DNA of 47,922 nt from Aneurinibacillus aneurinilyticus ATCC 12856 (lineage in GTDB: Bacteria > Bacillota > Bacilli > Aneurinibacillales > Aneurinibacillaceae). The notes beneath the pieces are model-generated. The model made no database searches and was not told the DNA's origin. It saw nothing but the letters and a program-made list of their open reading frames with translations. The stretch lies in contig NZ_KE952892.1 in NCBI RefSeq assembly GCF_000466385.1, positions 29,583-77,504 of the forward strand. The letters are read 5' to 3'. The position numbers and the translations under genes are program-made. This document shows, one piece after another, positions 1-7,775 of the stretch; position 1 is the first letter of the stretch, and each line of letters opens with the position of its first letter.

Positions 1-196
1 TATCAAAATCATTAGGAAGATAAATAGTCAAACCATCGCAATAAGCATCCGGGACAAGTGATAAAATCTCGTCATAAGGCGTATTGTTCACCGTCTCGCC
101 GTATTCAAATTGGTGAAAAATCAGTATCCTATGTTTTGTTTTTATTGGTGTTCTCCCAGTCAGATATTTACCAGTGTATTTGAGTCTAATTCGCAT
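1..196 (-). CDS. Hypothetical protein, C-terminus cut by window edge
   Basis: An open frame reads leftward from an ATG at 194-196 off the start of the window, so only the first 65 residues are visible (beginning MRIRLKYTGKYLTGRT). An AAGGG-like ribosome binding site lies about 8 bases upstream. I see no signal peptide, membrane segment or family motif. It is the most distal minus-strand gene here. The 200 bases between it and the radC-like gene hold AT-rich sequence and the hairpin at 350-389. Composition and the ribosome site support a real gene, but the product is unknown. Confidence 0.5.
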   Translation of the reverse strand, partial: MRIRLKYTGKYLTGRTPIKTKHRILIFHQFEYGETVNNTPYDEILSLVPDAYCDGLTIYLPNDFD

Positions 197-349
197 GTGG
201 ATTTTCCCTTCGCTTTTTAGCACTACGATAGCAAAAATCTTGTTTTTCACAATATCATCGTTTTATGAATTACCTTTTCATTACTTATTTAGAAACCAAA
301 TTTAAATTTAGTTATTGTATTACAGTAGGTTGTTAGTATTTTTTGTTAG

Positions 350-389
350 CCCTTCCCCCCTAGAACCTGGAGGCTCTAGGGGGGAAGGG
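350..389 (+). terminator. Long GC-rich hairpin beside the radC-like gene
   Basis: A perfect 15-bp inverted repeat (350-364 with 375-389, arms CCCTTCCCCCCTAGA) with a 10-base loop. On the plus strand it is followed by TATTTTATTTT, as in an intrinsic terminator. On the minus strand it is followed by A-rich sequence. It would stop plus-strand read-through into the 3' end of the radC-like gene. It may also cap the radC transcript as a stable 3' hairpin. Confidence 0.6.
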
Positions 390-398
390 TATTTTATT

Positions 399-842
399 TT
401 ACATATGACCTTGACTCTTTAGAGATGTATACTCGTTTCGTCCAATTACTATGTGGTCAAGCATTTCAATTCCGATAATTTCCCCGGCCTTTACTAATCT
501 TTTTGTAACCTCAAAATCTTCGGGACTAGGTACGCTTTGTCCACTTGGATGATTGTGTGCAACGATAATTGAGGCGGCGTTATTAAGGATTGCCGATTTA
601 AAAACTTCTCTAGGATGTACAATTGAAGCGTTTATACTGCCTACATGTGCCCGGTGTATAGCGACCACTTTGTTTTTTGTGTTAAGGCAGAGAACCAAGA
701 ATACTTCCCTATCTTCATCTGCAATTCTTTTCTCGATGACTTTTACAACGTCTTGAGGGGAACGGACAACTTGTAAGTTATCTGTTTCATTTACCTCGAT
801 AATTTCTTGTTTGATTCGTAGAATTTCATAAATTTTTTCCAT
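399..842 (-). CDS. radC: RadC-family JAB/MPN-domain protein
   Basis: Short RadC-like protein of 147 residues. The JAMM metal-site signature is visible: H96 and H98 in HNHPSG, and D109 in SPEDFEVT, preceded by the hydrophobic strand ASIIVA. Full-length chromosomal RadC is about 220 residues and carries an N-terminal helix-hairpin-helix part. That part is largely missing here, as is common for copies on plasmids, phages and integrative elements. I chose the ATG at 840-842 because AAAGGAGAGG lies just upstream; a longer frame to 884 has no ribosome site. A promoter at 923-951 reads into it. The biochemical role of the family is not settled, so the family call is firm and the function is open. 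Confidence 0.88.
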   Translation of the reverse strand: MEKIYEILRIKQEIIEVNETDNLQVVRSPQDVVKVIEKRIADEDREVFLVLCLNTKNKVVAIHRAHVGSINASIVHPREVFKSAILNNAASIIVAHNHPSGQSVPSPEDFEVTKRLVKAGEIIGIEMLDHIVIGRNEYTSLKSQGHM

Positions 843-922
843 TTTTCCCTCTCCTTTTTTGATTTTTGTACATCTACCTGCCAACTGCGTTTAATGTTAT
901 TTGCTCACCTCCTTATATACCT

Positions 923-951
923 ATTATAATATAACGGGTATATAACAGCAA
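923..951 (-). promoter_or_regulatory. SigA-type promoter of the radC-like gene
   Basis: Read on the minus strand, TTGCTG (946-951) and TATAAT (923-928) are separated by 17 bases, followed by a strong AAGGAGG site. The -10 region lies inside an inverted repeat, TATACC (916-921) with GGTATA (937-942), which could be an operator. A similar arrangement with GGGTA occurs upstream of the 47-residue gene at 1098. Confidence 0.75.
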
Positions 952-1097
952 GAAAAAAAAGGAGGTTTTTGAAAAATTTTTAATGACGATTAGGTAGAAA
1001 AGGGGGGAGCGAGTGCGATGTGGCCATAATGGAAAAAAGCGTCTGTATGTTATTTGGTGTGATCGAAGAAGCCCCCACTAAGACAAATTCTAAGGAT

Positions 1098-1241
1098 TCA
1101 ACACTCTTTTTTTTCTCCTTGTTCTTTGTTCCCTTCTTTAACATTTTTAGAGTAGATAATCGAACTATTGTCTTTACCAGTAAGCATAAAGTTATCACGA
1201 ACTGGTTTATATTCTACATTCGCTTTTTTCTTCTTATCCAT
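1098..1241 (-). CDS. Small charged hypothetical protein, 47 aa
   Basis: The ATG at 1239-1241 is preceded by AGAGGTGAT at ideal spacing, and the frame runs 47 codons to a TGA. The protein is rich in Lys and Glu at both ends (MDKKKKANVEY at the start, KEQGEKKEC at the end) and has no hydrophobic segment. AT-rich sequence with a TATAAA-like -10 lies upstream near 1265. It is divergent from the operon starting at 1412, a position often taken by a small regulator, but no DNA-binding motif can be recognised. The strong ribosome site is the main support. Confidence 0.5.
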   Translation of the reverse strand: MDKKKKANVEYKPVRDNFMLTGKDNSSIIYSKNVKEGNKEQGEKKEC

Positions 1242-1316
1242 TGATATCACCTCTTTTTTGTATTTATACCAATTGTAATATAAAGGGTAGGAAATAAAAA
1301 GGTTTTTCTTTTTATT

Positions 1317-1357
1317 AACCTTAAAGGGTTTACAATTTAACCTTTAAAGGTTATAAT
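1317..1357 (+). promoter_or_regulatory. Promoter with tandem palindromic operators
   Basis: TTTACA (1329-1334) and TATAAT (1352-1357) are separated by exactly 17 bases. The spacer and its edge contain a perfect 14-bp palindrome, AACCTTTAAAGGTT (1339-1352). A near copy, AACCTTAAAGGGTT (1317-1330), overlaps the -35. The two copies start 22 bp apart, about two helical turns, as expected for two repressor dimers bound on one face. The promoter drives the operon from 1412 onward. Confidence 0.75.
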
Positions 1358-1411
1358 ATAATCAAGAACAGCTACAAGAACGACAGTAAATAACGGGAGG
1401 AGGAAGTAGCG

Positions 1412-2296
1412 ATGAACAAAGCAGCAGCGGCGATGAAGAAAGCTCGGGAAATTTTCAAAAAGAAAGGTGTTCGTACCATGACGGCATGGACTAAGGCGCT
1501 GCGTGCTGCTTGGGCTATCGTGAAAAGTGATATGGAAAATGTCGCGAAGTTTGTGAAAAAAGAGGTTGAAATCACATCCATATTTGAAAATGGACATGTT
1601 TTCCTTGAAGCTGGCGGGGAGAGATTCGTAGCTCGTCCGTACAAGCATTACATGCATGGTTGGGCTTACGAAGTTACGGATAAGGGTTTAGCCAAAATTT
1701 TAGGGGTAAAGCCCCAATCTATAAATCTCATGCATGAATCGGCGGAAGTAGCAGCAGCTAAAATCGAAGTTTACAAGCAAAAACAAAAGGAGATAAAGCT
1801 GGCAGAGATTGAATCAGACTTCCGATCGATGACAGATACAACGAAAATGAAGTTGTCTATTGATTCCCAGTATCTATTCGTTTCTACCGACAGTAAAGCG
1901 GGGGAGCACATCGAGATCAAGGATTCTATAACAAAAATTAAAAAATCCAGAATTCAAATTGGCGATATACTTGGACGGAATGCTGATGAAGTAGATTGGG
2001 GTGATTACAGCATCACAGAATACTTCATGATCACATATGGAGAATTTAAAAAACTTGTAGCAGCAGCTGAGCAAGCCCTTTCTGAAAAAGCAGAAGTAGA
2101 TCGTGAAAAAAAGGCGAAGCGGGAAGCCGAACGCCAGGCAAAATTTGAAGAAGCAAGACGAACAGGAAAGCCGGTACTTCTTCGCAAATGGTCAGAACCA
2201 TGCTGCAGCAAGCATGAAGAATGCGAGATAGATAACCACTGCATATACGCGATGCCAGATGGGACAGAAAAACACGAATGGGGTCACACTTGGTAA
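1412..2296 (+). CDS. Hypothetical protein, 294 aa
   Basis: First gene of the 1.4-7.5 kb operon, with GGGAGGAGG ahead of its ATG. I do not recognise the family. The N-terminal 60 residues are basic and helical (MNKAAAAMKKAREIFKKKG). The middle alternates beta-type segments with charged stretches. Residues about 220-255 form a Lys/Glu/Arg-rich helix. The last 30 residues are Cys/His-rich (PCCSKHEECEIDNHC), which could bind a metal. A short hairpin of five G and five C bases follows the stop and may tune expression of the next gene. The position beside a helicase suggests a nucleic-acid role, but that is inference only. Confidence 0.75.
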   Translation: MNKAAAAMKKAREIFKKKGVRTMTAWTKALRAAWAIVKSDMENVAKFVKKEVEITSIFENGHVFLEAGGERFVARPYKHYMHGWAYEVTDKGLAKILGVKPQSINLMHESAEVAAAKIEVYKQKQKEIKLAEIESDFRSMTDTTKMKLSIDSQYLFVSTDSKAGEHIEIKDSITKIKKSRIQIGDILGRNADEVDWGDYSITEYFMITYGEFKKLVAAAEQALSEKAEVDREKKAKREAERQAKFEEARRTGKPVLLRKWSEPCCSKHEECEIDNHCIYAMPDGTEKHEWGHTW

Positions 2297-2339
2297 AGGG
2301 GGGTATATCCCCCTCTTAGATTAAATAGGAGGGTATACA

Positions 2340-3488
2340 ATGGCATGGTATTATGGGACATTTGCATGCGGGCATGAGGGACGTACGAACATCATTGGGC
2401 CAATTAAGGATCGGGAATGGAAAGCGGAGCGGGCTTTTGCAAAAACGTGCTCAGACTGTTATAAAAAATTGTCGGAAGAACTCCGTGAACAGGAAAACAA
2501 GGAAGCGGCGGAACGTGCAAAGGAAATGAATCTCCCAGAATTAGCCGGAACAGAAAAACAGGTCGCCTGGGCGAATACGATCCGTCAAAAATTAATAGAA
2601 GCGTTTGACGATACCATTGAGAAGATGAATGATGAAGACTCATACAAAGCGCGACTCATCAAGCGCAGGATTGGCGTTTCAATAGACGAAGTTATAAAAA
2701 TTCGTGAGTTCATCATCCGTAATCGTTCTCAAGCTAAATACTATATCGACAACCGGTACAATACAATCGAGGAATATATTGAAGCAGAGCTTCAAAAAAT
2801 ATCTGCTGTTATAGATGAAGAAGATCGATTAGTTGAAGAAGCGAAAGCTGAGAACACTGTGTATCCGGAAAATCGGATTACAGATGCTGTTGTGGAAATC
2901 ATCGTACAGACCGACAAAATATCTATTGTGTTCGAAAAAAACGAGGAGTTTCGGTCGATTGTGAAATCCCTCGGTTATAAATGGGATGATAGATGGGTGA
3001 AGAAAATTACAGAGACTACAGGAACGGCAGAAGAAAGAGCAGCGGAACTTGGAAATAAACTTCTCAATGCCGGATTTCCAATATGTATATTTGATGAGAA
3101 TATTCGAGAACGTGCCGTAAACGGTACATATAAGCCGGAATGCAAGCGATGGATTTATCATCGAAAAGATACAAATTATTTAGCTATTAATTGGACAGAT
3201 AGATCGGATATATACGAGAAAGCGCGATCCCTTCCTGGTTCTAAGTGGGATAACCCTTCTGTTTTGGTTCGAGTTGAGCATTTTGAAGAGATCGAGGACT
3301 TTGCTTCACTGTATGGATTCAAATTTACAAAAGCAGCACAAAATTTGATAGAACAACAGAAAGAACGTTTGGAAAAAGCTGTTGTTGTTAAACCGACAAA
3401 GTCAAAAGAACATGACAGAAAAGATGGGTTAAGCGATATCCTACAGTCAAGTGATGATGTACTTCCAGACTTAATTGAAGAGGACTGA
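2340..3488 (+). CDS. Hypothetical protein with zinc-finger-like N-terminus, 382 aa
   Basis: AGGAGG precedes the ATG. The N-terminus carries a likely metal site: C10 and H12 in FACGHEG and a CSDC pair near residue 40. Residues 50-170 are strongly charged and helical. A second domain (about 180-345) contains SLGYKWDDRWVKK and a related stretch, LPGSKWDNPSVLVRV, which look like two copies of one small fold (a 'GYKWD...W' motif). The gene lies just upstream of an SNF2-like helicase whose own frame begins nearly without a gap, so the two probably work together, the former perhaps as a substrate-recognition partner. No named family is assigned. Confidence 0.78.
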   Translation: MAWYYGTFACGHEGRTNIIGPIKDREWKAERAFAKTCSDCYKKLSEELREQENKEAAERAKEMNLPELAGTEKQVAWANTIRQKLIEAFDDTIEKMNDEDSYKARLIKRRIGVSIDEVIKIREFIIRNRSQAKYYIDNRYNTIEEYIEAELQKISAVIDEEDRLVEEAKAENTVYPENRITDAVVEIIVQTDKISIVFEKNEEFRSIVKSLGYKWDDRWVKKITETTGTAEERAAELGNKLLNAGFPICIFDENIRERAVNGTYKPECKRWIYHRKDTNYLAINWTDRSDIYEKARSLPGSKWDNPSVLVRVEHFEEIEDFASLYGFKFTKAAQNLIEQQKERLEKAVVVKPTKSKEHDRKDGLSDILQSSDDVLPDLIEED

Positions 3489-3514
3489 TTCATATCCTTA
3501 TCGCTAAAACAAAA

Positions 3515-4936
3515 TTGTATAATCACCAAGTCAATGCAGTAGAGAAGTTGGTCAGACTCAAAGTTGGTGCTCTGTATATGGAAATGGGAACAGGAAAGAC
3601 GCGCACTGCACTGGAGCTTATTCTTCGGCGTTATAACAAGGGGAAAGTCAATCATATCATCTGGCTTTGCCCCTTCTCAATCAAGCGGTCTATCGAGCGT
3701 GAAATTCAAAAACATATCGGCAAAGACTTGTCCATGTTCACCATCTGCGGCATTGAAACACTTTCCTCTAGTATCAAAGCAAATGTAAATCTTCTTCAAT
3801 TGGCAAAAGAAAAGAAATGTTTCTTGATTGTAGACGAAAGCAATTTGGTGAAAAATCACCGGGCAAAACGCACAAAAAATATCATTCGATTGGCACAATA
3901 TTGCCCTTACCGTTTGATTTTAAACGGAATGCCTATCAGCAGGACCGAGGCGGATCTCTATGCGCAGTGGTATATTCTAGATTGGCGCATACTTGGATAT
4001 CAATCGTTCTGGAGCTTTGCTCAAAATCATGTAGATTGGGATGAGAGAACACGCGGGCGAATTAAAAACATTTTCAATGTAGATTATCTTACCCGAAAAA
4101 TCGCTCCTTACACATACCAAGTCACCAAAAGTGAATGTTTGGATCTTCCGCGAAAGACATACGGGAAAGTCTATTATAATTTGACAGACGAGCAGTGGGT
4201 TCATTACAACAATGTAGCAAATACACTCCTGTTTGAAATAGATGAGATGAGGCCTGAAACAATATATCGGTTATTTACTGGATTGCAGAATGTCATCAGT
4301 GGTCTTTGGGTAGATCCGACGAAAGAGCCGTTTGTCATTAAGAACTTCTTTCATCATCCAGAAGAAAATCCACGTATCCAAGCACTGATGAACAAATTAG
4401 AAGGTGTAACTGAAAAGGTTATTATCTTCTGTAGATATACACACGAGATTAATCATATCGTCACTGTTCTAAACAAGCGTTATGGACCAGGTGTAGCCGT
4501 TCCCTTTAACGGAGAAGTAAAGCACAAACAAAGAGAATTGAATCTACAAGCATTCGAAAGTTCAGCTCGGTTTTTTGTGGCGAATAAAACATGCGCCGGA
4601 TACGGACTTAATCTGCAATTTTGCAGTTTTGTGGTCTACTATAACAACGATTGGGACTATGCTACAAGGAGTCAATCAGAAGATCGGGTACATCGTATTG
4701 GGCAGCAGAACAATGTGCATATTATCGATCTGTGTGCAGATGGGACGCTGGACGAACGGATACTAAAGTGTCTATCACGTAAAGAAAGTTTAGTGTACAG
4801 CTTTCAACGTCAGATTGAAAGCATGAAAAATCGTGACATTACAGCGATGAAAGAATGGATAGAAGGGAAGGTGGAGGACATTGGGGAAAATCTATACGGA
4901 AAAGGATGTATTGACAGCGGCACTGCAACGACTTGA
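3515..4936 (+). CDS. SNF2-family DEAD/DEAH-type helicase
   Basis: Superfamily 2 ATPase of the phage/plasmid SNF2 type, about 473 residues. Walker A is MEMGTGKT (residues 22-29). Motif II is VDESN (about 105-109), with DES in place of the usual DEAH. Motif III-like NGMPIS follows, and motif VI is RVHRIGQQ (about 391-398). Such proteins translocate on double-stranded DNA. The start is uncertain: TTG at 3515 has no ribosome site, while GAAGAGGA at 3477-3484 overlaps the end of the upstream gene and the frame is open from 3479. Translation may therefore begin earlier at a rare codon or by coupling. The 3' end overlaps the next gene by 56 bases. Confidence 0.88.
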   Translation: MYNHQVNAVEKLVRLKVGALYMEMGTGKTRTALELILRRYNKGKVNHIIWLCPFSIKRSIEREIQKHIGKDLSMFTICGIETLSSSIKANVNLLQLAKEKKCFLIVDESNLVKNHRAKRTKNIIRLAQYCPYRLILNGMPISRTEADLYAQWYILDWRILGYQSFWSFAQNHVDWDERTRGRIKNIFNVDYLTRKIAPYTYQVTKSECLDLPRKTYGKVYYNLTDEQWVHYNNVANTLLFEIDEMRPETIYRLFTGLQNVISGLWVDPTKEPFVIKNFFHHPEENPRIQALMNKLEGVTEKVIIFCRYTHEINHIVTVLNKRYGPGVAVPFNGEVKHKQRELNLQAFESSARFFVANKTCAGYGLNLQFCSFVVYYNNDWDYATRSQSEDRVHRIGQQNNVHIIDLCADGTLDERILKCLSRKESLVYSFQRQIESMKNRDITAMKEWIEGKVEDIGENLYGKGCIDSGTATT

Positions 4937-6599
4937 GATTATGTTTGACAATTTTAAACACATGTACTTCAGTGTGAGCGGTGGAAAAGACAGCTCTGTT
5001 ATGCTGCAACTTGCTGCTCAGGTAGCACGTAAACGCGGACGTACATTTGATGTGCTATACATTGACCTTGAAGCGCAGTACAAAGCAACAATCGAGCATA
5101 TTGAGGAGCTACGTGAACAAAACAAAGATGTGATCCATTGCTTTTATTGGGTATGTTTACCCCTTTCTCTTCGTAATGCGGTATCTGTCATCCAGCCCAA
5201 GTGGGTATGCTGGGATGAAGAAAATAAGAAAAAATGGGTGAGATCACTTCCTAAAAACAAAGATGTGGTCCATATCAAAAACTACCCGGATGAATGGAAG
5301 TGGTTCAAATCAGGCATGGAGTTCGAAGAGTTCATTTTATATTTCGCGGAATGGTATAGCCATAAACATGGCATAGCAGCGGCCGGAATCGGGATTCGAA
5401 GCGATGAGAGTTTGAACCGTTTCGCTACCATTACAAGTGACCGAAAAGAACGATTCCAAGACTACGGGTGGACCACACGGGTAAGGCTTGGTGTTCGTCC
5501 AATCGACGTATATAATTTCTACCCGATATACGATTGGCGAACGGAAGACATATGGGGCGCTGTTAGCCTACTTAACTTGAGCTACAACCGAGTTTATGAG
5601 CTGATGTATAAGAACGGGTTATCGATTCACGAACAACGCTTGTGTCAGCCGTATGGAGATGATCAACGCAACGGATTGGATCAATTCCGTTACATTGAGC
5701 CTGAGACGTGGGAGAAGGTCCTAAATCGTGTGCATGGCGTAAACTTTGGCAATATATATGCTCGGACATCTCTACTCGGAAATATTAAGTCAGAGAAGCC
5801 TAACAGCATGACATGGGAACAGTATGCGGTGTTTCTTCTCGAAAGTCTGGGGTTGTATGCCCCGGAACTACGCGATCATTACTACCGGAAAATCAAAACG
5901 TTCCTGGACTGGTACGAAAAGCAGGAAAGCGTATCATTACAGGAAATAGAAGATGAGGCGGACAGCAAACTCGAAAGTTCGAAGAAGGTGGCTTCTTGGC
6001 GGCGAATCGCCCGTGCAATTGAGAAAAATGACTTCTGGATGAAGAGACTTTCGTTTAGTCAGACGAAAAGGGATGTCGAAAAGCTGCATGAATTGAAAAA
6101 TAAATACCGAAACATCATTTTTGCAAAAGATACTGACGATAAACACCTGAAGCAAGTAGCAGAACAATTAAACGATGGGGAGATTAAGATGAAATATGAA
6201 ATTTTTCGAGGAGATTATGACCGGTCAAAATTCTATAGTTTGATGGGTAAGTTCTTTGCGGAGAAGGAGTTTCGGAAAGTATTTCCTTATCTTTCTAATG
6301 AGGATGGACGCGTATGGATTGTAGTGATAGAAAAAGAGGATGTTCATGGTTTTACAACATTTATAAATCGAAAAAATTACCTTGATTTAGGCTATACATT
6401 TGGTTCATCAAAACAATTAGAAAACGATCTATTGAGCCTGCGTTTTAATATCGTTCAAGAGGAATATCCACATTCTCCATTAAAGGCGGCCTTACAGAAC
6501 AAAGATGAGCTTGCTTATTGGTTGGATCATGGGTTTGAGGTGGAAAAAGAAACGACGAATTACTATTTTGTGAAAAAGGAGGAAAAGAATGATGAATAA
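4881..6599 (+). CDS. PAPS-reductase-like PP-loop protein (DUF3440, IbrA-type)
   Basis: Phosphoadenosine phosphosulfate reductase-fold protein of 572 residues. The PP-loop SGGKDSS is at residues 33-39. A DUF3440-like middle part (about 330-400) carries WRRIARAIEKNDFWMKRLSFSQTK. About 150 further C-terminal residues resemble nothing I know and are longer than in typical IbrA. The TTG start at 4881 is supported by GGAGG seven bases upstream. The next gene is a ParB-domain protein, reproducing the IbrA/IbrB gene pair described as regulators in Escherichia coli. PP-loop enzymes adenylate substrates, and related ones (DndC) act in DNA phosphorothioation. Its real substrate here is unknown. Confidence 0.87.
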   Translation: MGKIYTEKDVLTAALQRLEIMFDNFKHMYFSVSGGKDSSVMLQLAAQVARKRGRTFDVLYIDLEAQYKATIEHIEELREQNKDVIHCFYWVCLPLSLRNAVSVIQPKWVCWDEENKKKWVRSLPKNKDVVHIKNYPDEWKWFKSGMEFEEFILYFAEWYSHKHGIAAAGIGIRSDESLNRFATITSDRKERFQDYGWTTRVRLGVRPIDVYNFYPIYDWRTEDIWGAVSLLNLSYNRVYELMYKNGLSIHEQRLCQPYGDDQRNGLDQFRYIEPETWEKVLNRVHGVNFGNIYARTSLLGNIKSEKPNSMTWEQYAVFLLESLGLYAPELRDHYYRKIKTFLDWYEKQESVSLQEIEDEADSKLESSKKVASWRRIARAIEKNDFWMKRLSFSQTKRDVEKLHELKNKYRNIIFAKDTDDKHLKQVAEQLNDGEIKMKYEIFRGDYDRSKFYSLMGKFFAEKEFRKVFPYLSNEDGRVWIVVIEKEDVHGFTTFINRKNYLDLGYTFGSSKQLENDLLSLRFNIVQEEYPHSPLKAALQNKDELAYWLDHGFEVEKETTNYYFVKKEEKNDE

Positions 6600-7254
6600 A
6601 ATAAACGATTTGGTCAAACAAATCAAAGAGGAGATTGAATCTTTGCCTTTAGAGGAAAAAATCGAATCGTTAAACCAAGTTCGCGAAATGCTGTCTTCTA
6701 TTTCTCCTTTCAGCGAACCTGTCGATTTGGTTCGATGGGTACCAGCTGATCAAGTACAAGCAAACGAATATAATCCTAACAAAGTTTCTAGTCCAGAAAT
6801 GAAATTGCTACATACTTCTATTAAGCTTGATGGATATACTCAACCGATCGTTACCTATCATCTTCCAAACGGAAAATATGAAGTCACAGACGGATTTCAT
6901 CGTAATAGAATCGGTAAAGAATATAAAGATATTAACGAACGAATTCATGGTTATTTGCCAATTGTAGTCATTGATAAACCAATCGATGAGCGCATGGGAT
7001 CTACAATTCGTCATAATCGAGCAAGAGGGACACATCAAATTCGTTCCATGAGCGATATTGTCATTGAACTTGCAAAAGAAGGATGGGGAGACGAAGAAAT
7101 CTGTAAAAAACTTGGAATGGAGCTCGATGAGGTAATTCGTTTGAAGCAAATTAGCGGACTAAAAGAAGCTTTTCAAAACCATGAGTTTTCACGTTCATGG
7201 GAAGAATTTGAAAAAAAATACTACGAAAAAGAAAAATTCGAGGGAAATTCATGA
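6589..7254 (+). CDS. ParB/sulfiredoxin-domain protein (IbrB-type)
   Basis: A ParB-like N-terminal-domain protein of 221 residues. Residues 50-130 match the fold, with DGFHR (101-105) in place of the classical ParB box, then HNRARGTH (142-149), a signature of the IbrB group. A helix-turn-helix-like segment follows (WGDEEICKKLGMELDEVIRLK, about 165-185). AAAGGAGG precedes two adjacent ATG codons (6589 and 6592); either may be used. It overlaps the DUF3440 gene upstream and the small HTH gene downstream, so the three are translationally coupled. ParB-fold proteins of this type can bind or cut nucleic acid or hydrolyse nucleotides; the activity here is not known. Confidence 0.87.
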   Translation: MMNKINDLVKQIKEEIESLPLEEKIESLNQVREMLSSISPFSEPVDLVRWVPADQVQANEYNPNKVSSPEMKLLHTSIKLDGYTQPIVTYHLPNGKYEVTDGFHRNRIGKEYKDINERIHGYLPIVVIDKPIDERMGSTIRHNRARGTHQIRSMSDIVIELAKEGWGDEEICKKLGMELDEVIRLKQISGLKEAFQNHEFSRSWEEFEKKYYEKEKFEGNS

Positions 7255-7514
7255 TGCATAAAACTTGCAACTGCAATCAAACGACCTTTCCCCTTTCGCA
7301 AATCCACACGGCTAAAACAGCTGCTGAATTATGGGGTATCTCATACGACACATTTAAAAACCAGCTAAAGGGAACCGGAAAAAAAGAAACGTTAGAAAAA
7401 ATAGAAAGATGCAAGGAACATGGAATGATAGCGAAAGATGGAGGAATATGGTTAGTATCCGAACAGGCGATGATCAAAATCTTTGGAAGTCCAAAAATAG
7501 ATAAAAATCTATAA
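7251..7514 (+). CDS. Small helix-turn-helix-like protein, 87 aa
   Basis: Starts at ATGATG overlapping the stop of the ParB-domain gene, with GAGGGA upstream. After a short Cys-containing head (MMHKTCNCN), residues 20-40 (TAAELWGISYDTFKNQLKG) look like the helix-turn-helix of small DNA-binding or excisionase-like proteins. GGIWLVSEQAM later fits the wing and second helix. It could regulate its own operon through the palindromes at 1317-1352. That is inference from position only. Base composition is AT-richer than in the helicase gene. Confidence 0.7.
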   Translation: MMHKTCNCNQTTFPLSQIHTAKTAAELWGISYDTFKNQLKGTGKKETLEKIERCKEHGMIAKDGGIWLVSEQAMIKIFGSPKIDKNL

Positions 7515-7582
7515 ACAATCACAAGAGTACGAAGAGCAAGACTAGAAAGCATTTACGTTTCGCAATACAGGTGAATTATATG

Positions 7583-7610
7583 GATTAGCCAGGTGTGCAT
7601 CTGGCTAATC
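7583..7610 (+). terminator. Hairpin closing the helicase/IbrAB-like operon
   Basis: Perfect 10-bp stem, GATTAGCCAG (7583-7592) with CTGGCTAATC (7601-7610), and an 8-base loop. It is followed by TTAAAATG, not a clean T-run, so termination strength is uncertain. It lies about 70 bases after the last operon gene and just before the short ORF at 7632, and could instead be a leader structure of that ORF. Confidence 0.45.
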
Positions 7611-7631
7611 TTAAAATGAGGGGTAGATAAG

Positions 7632-7775
7632 ATGCAAAAAATAGAACTTTTCGGTATCAACCCATCCGACACGCTAAAGGAAATTGTTGAAAAACAGGAC
7701 TTGGAATATATGTTCACCTGTTACTTTAGGAGTTATTTTGCACCTGTTTTAAGTGCTATTTTGCACTATAAGTAA
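7632..7775 (+). pseudogene. Truncated 47-codon ORF, probably cut by IS-like sequence
   Basis: The ATG follows GAGGGG at good spacing and reads MQKIELFGINPSDTLKEIVE, then changes character at about residue 27, where the DNA becomes an array of ATTTTGCAC and CACCTGTTACTTTA motifs typical of insertion-sequence ends. The first 27 codons look like the beginning of a genuine gene whose remainder has been replaced. The last 20 codons are probably not natural coding sequence. No recognisable family. Confidence 0.4.

Noticed and set aside
980-1198. 72-codon minus-strand frame
   Set aside because: It shares the region with the better-supported frame at 1098-1241 and has no ribosome site of its own.
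1020-1244. A 74-codon plus-strand frame opposite the 47-residue gene
   Set aside because: No ribosome site and a Phe-rich translation typical of the antisense of a Lys-rich gene; the minus-strand frame has a strong ribosome site.
4881-7254. A complete Dnd/Ssp-type phosphorothioation system
   Set aside because: A PP-loop protein and a ParB-fold protein are present, but no cysteine desulfurase, DndD-like or DndE-like gene was found; the IbrA/IbrB pairing explains the two better.
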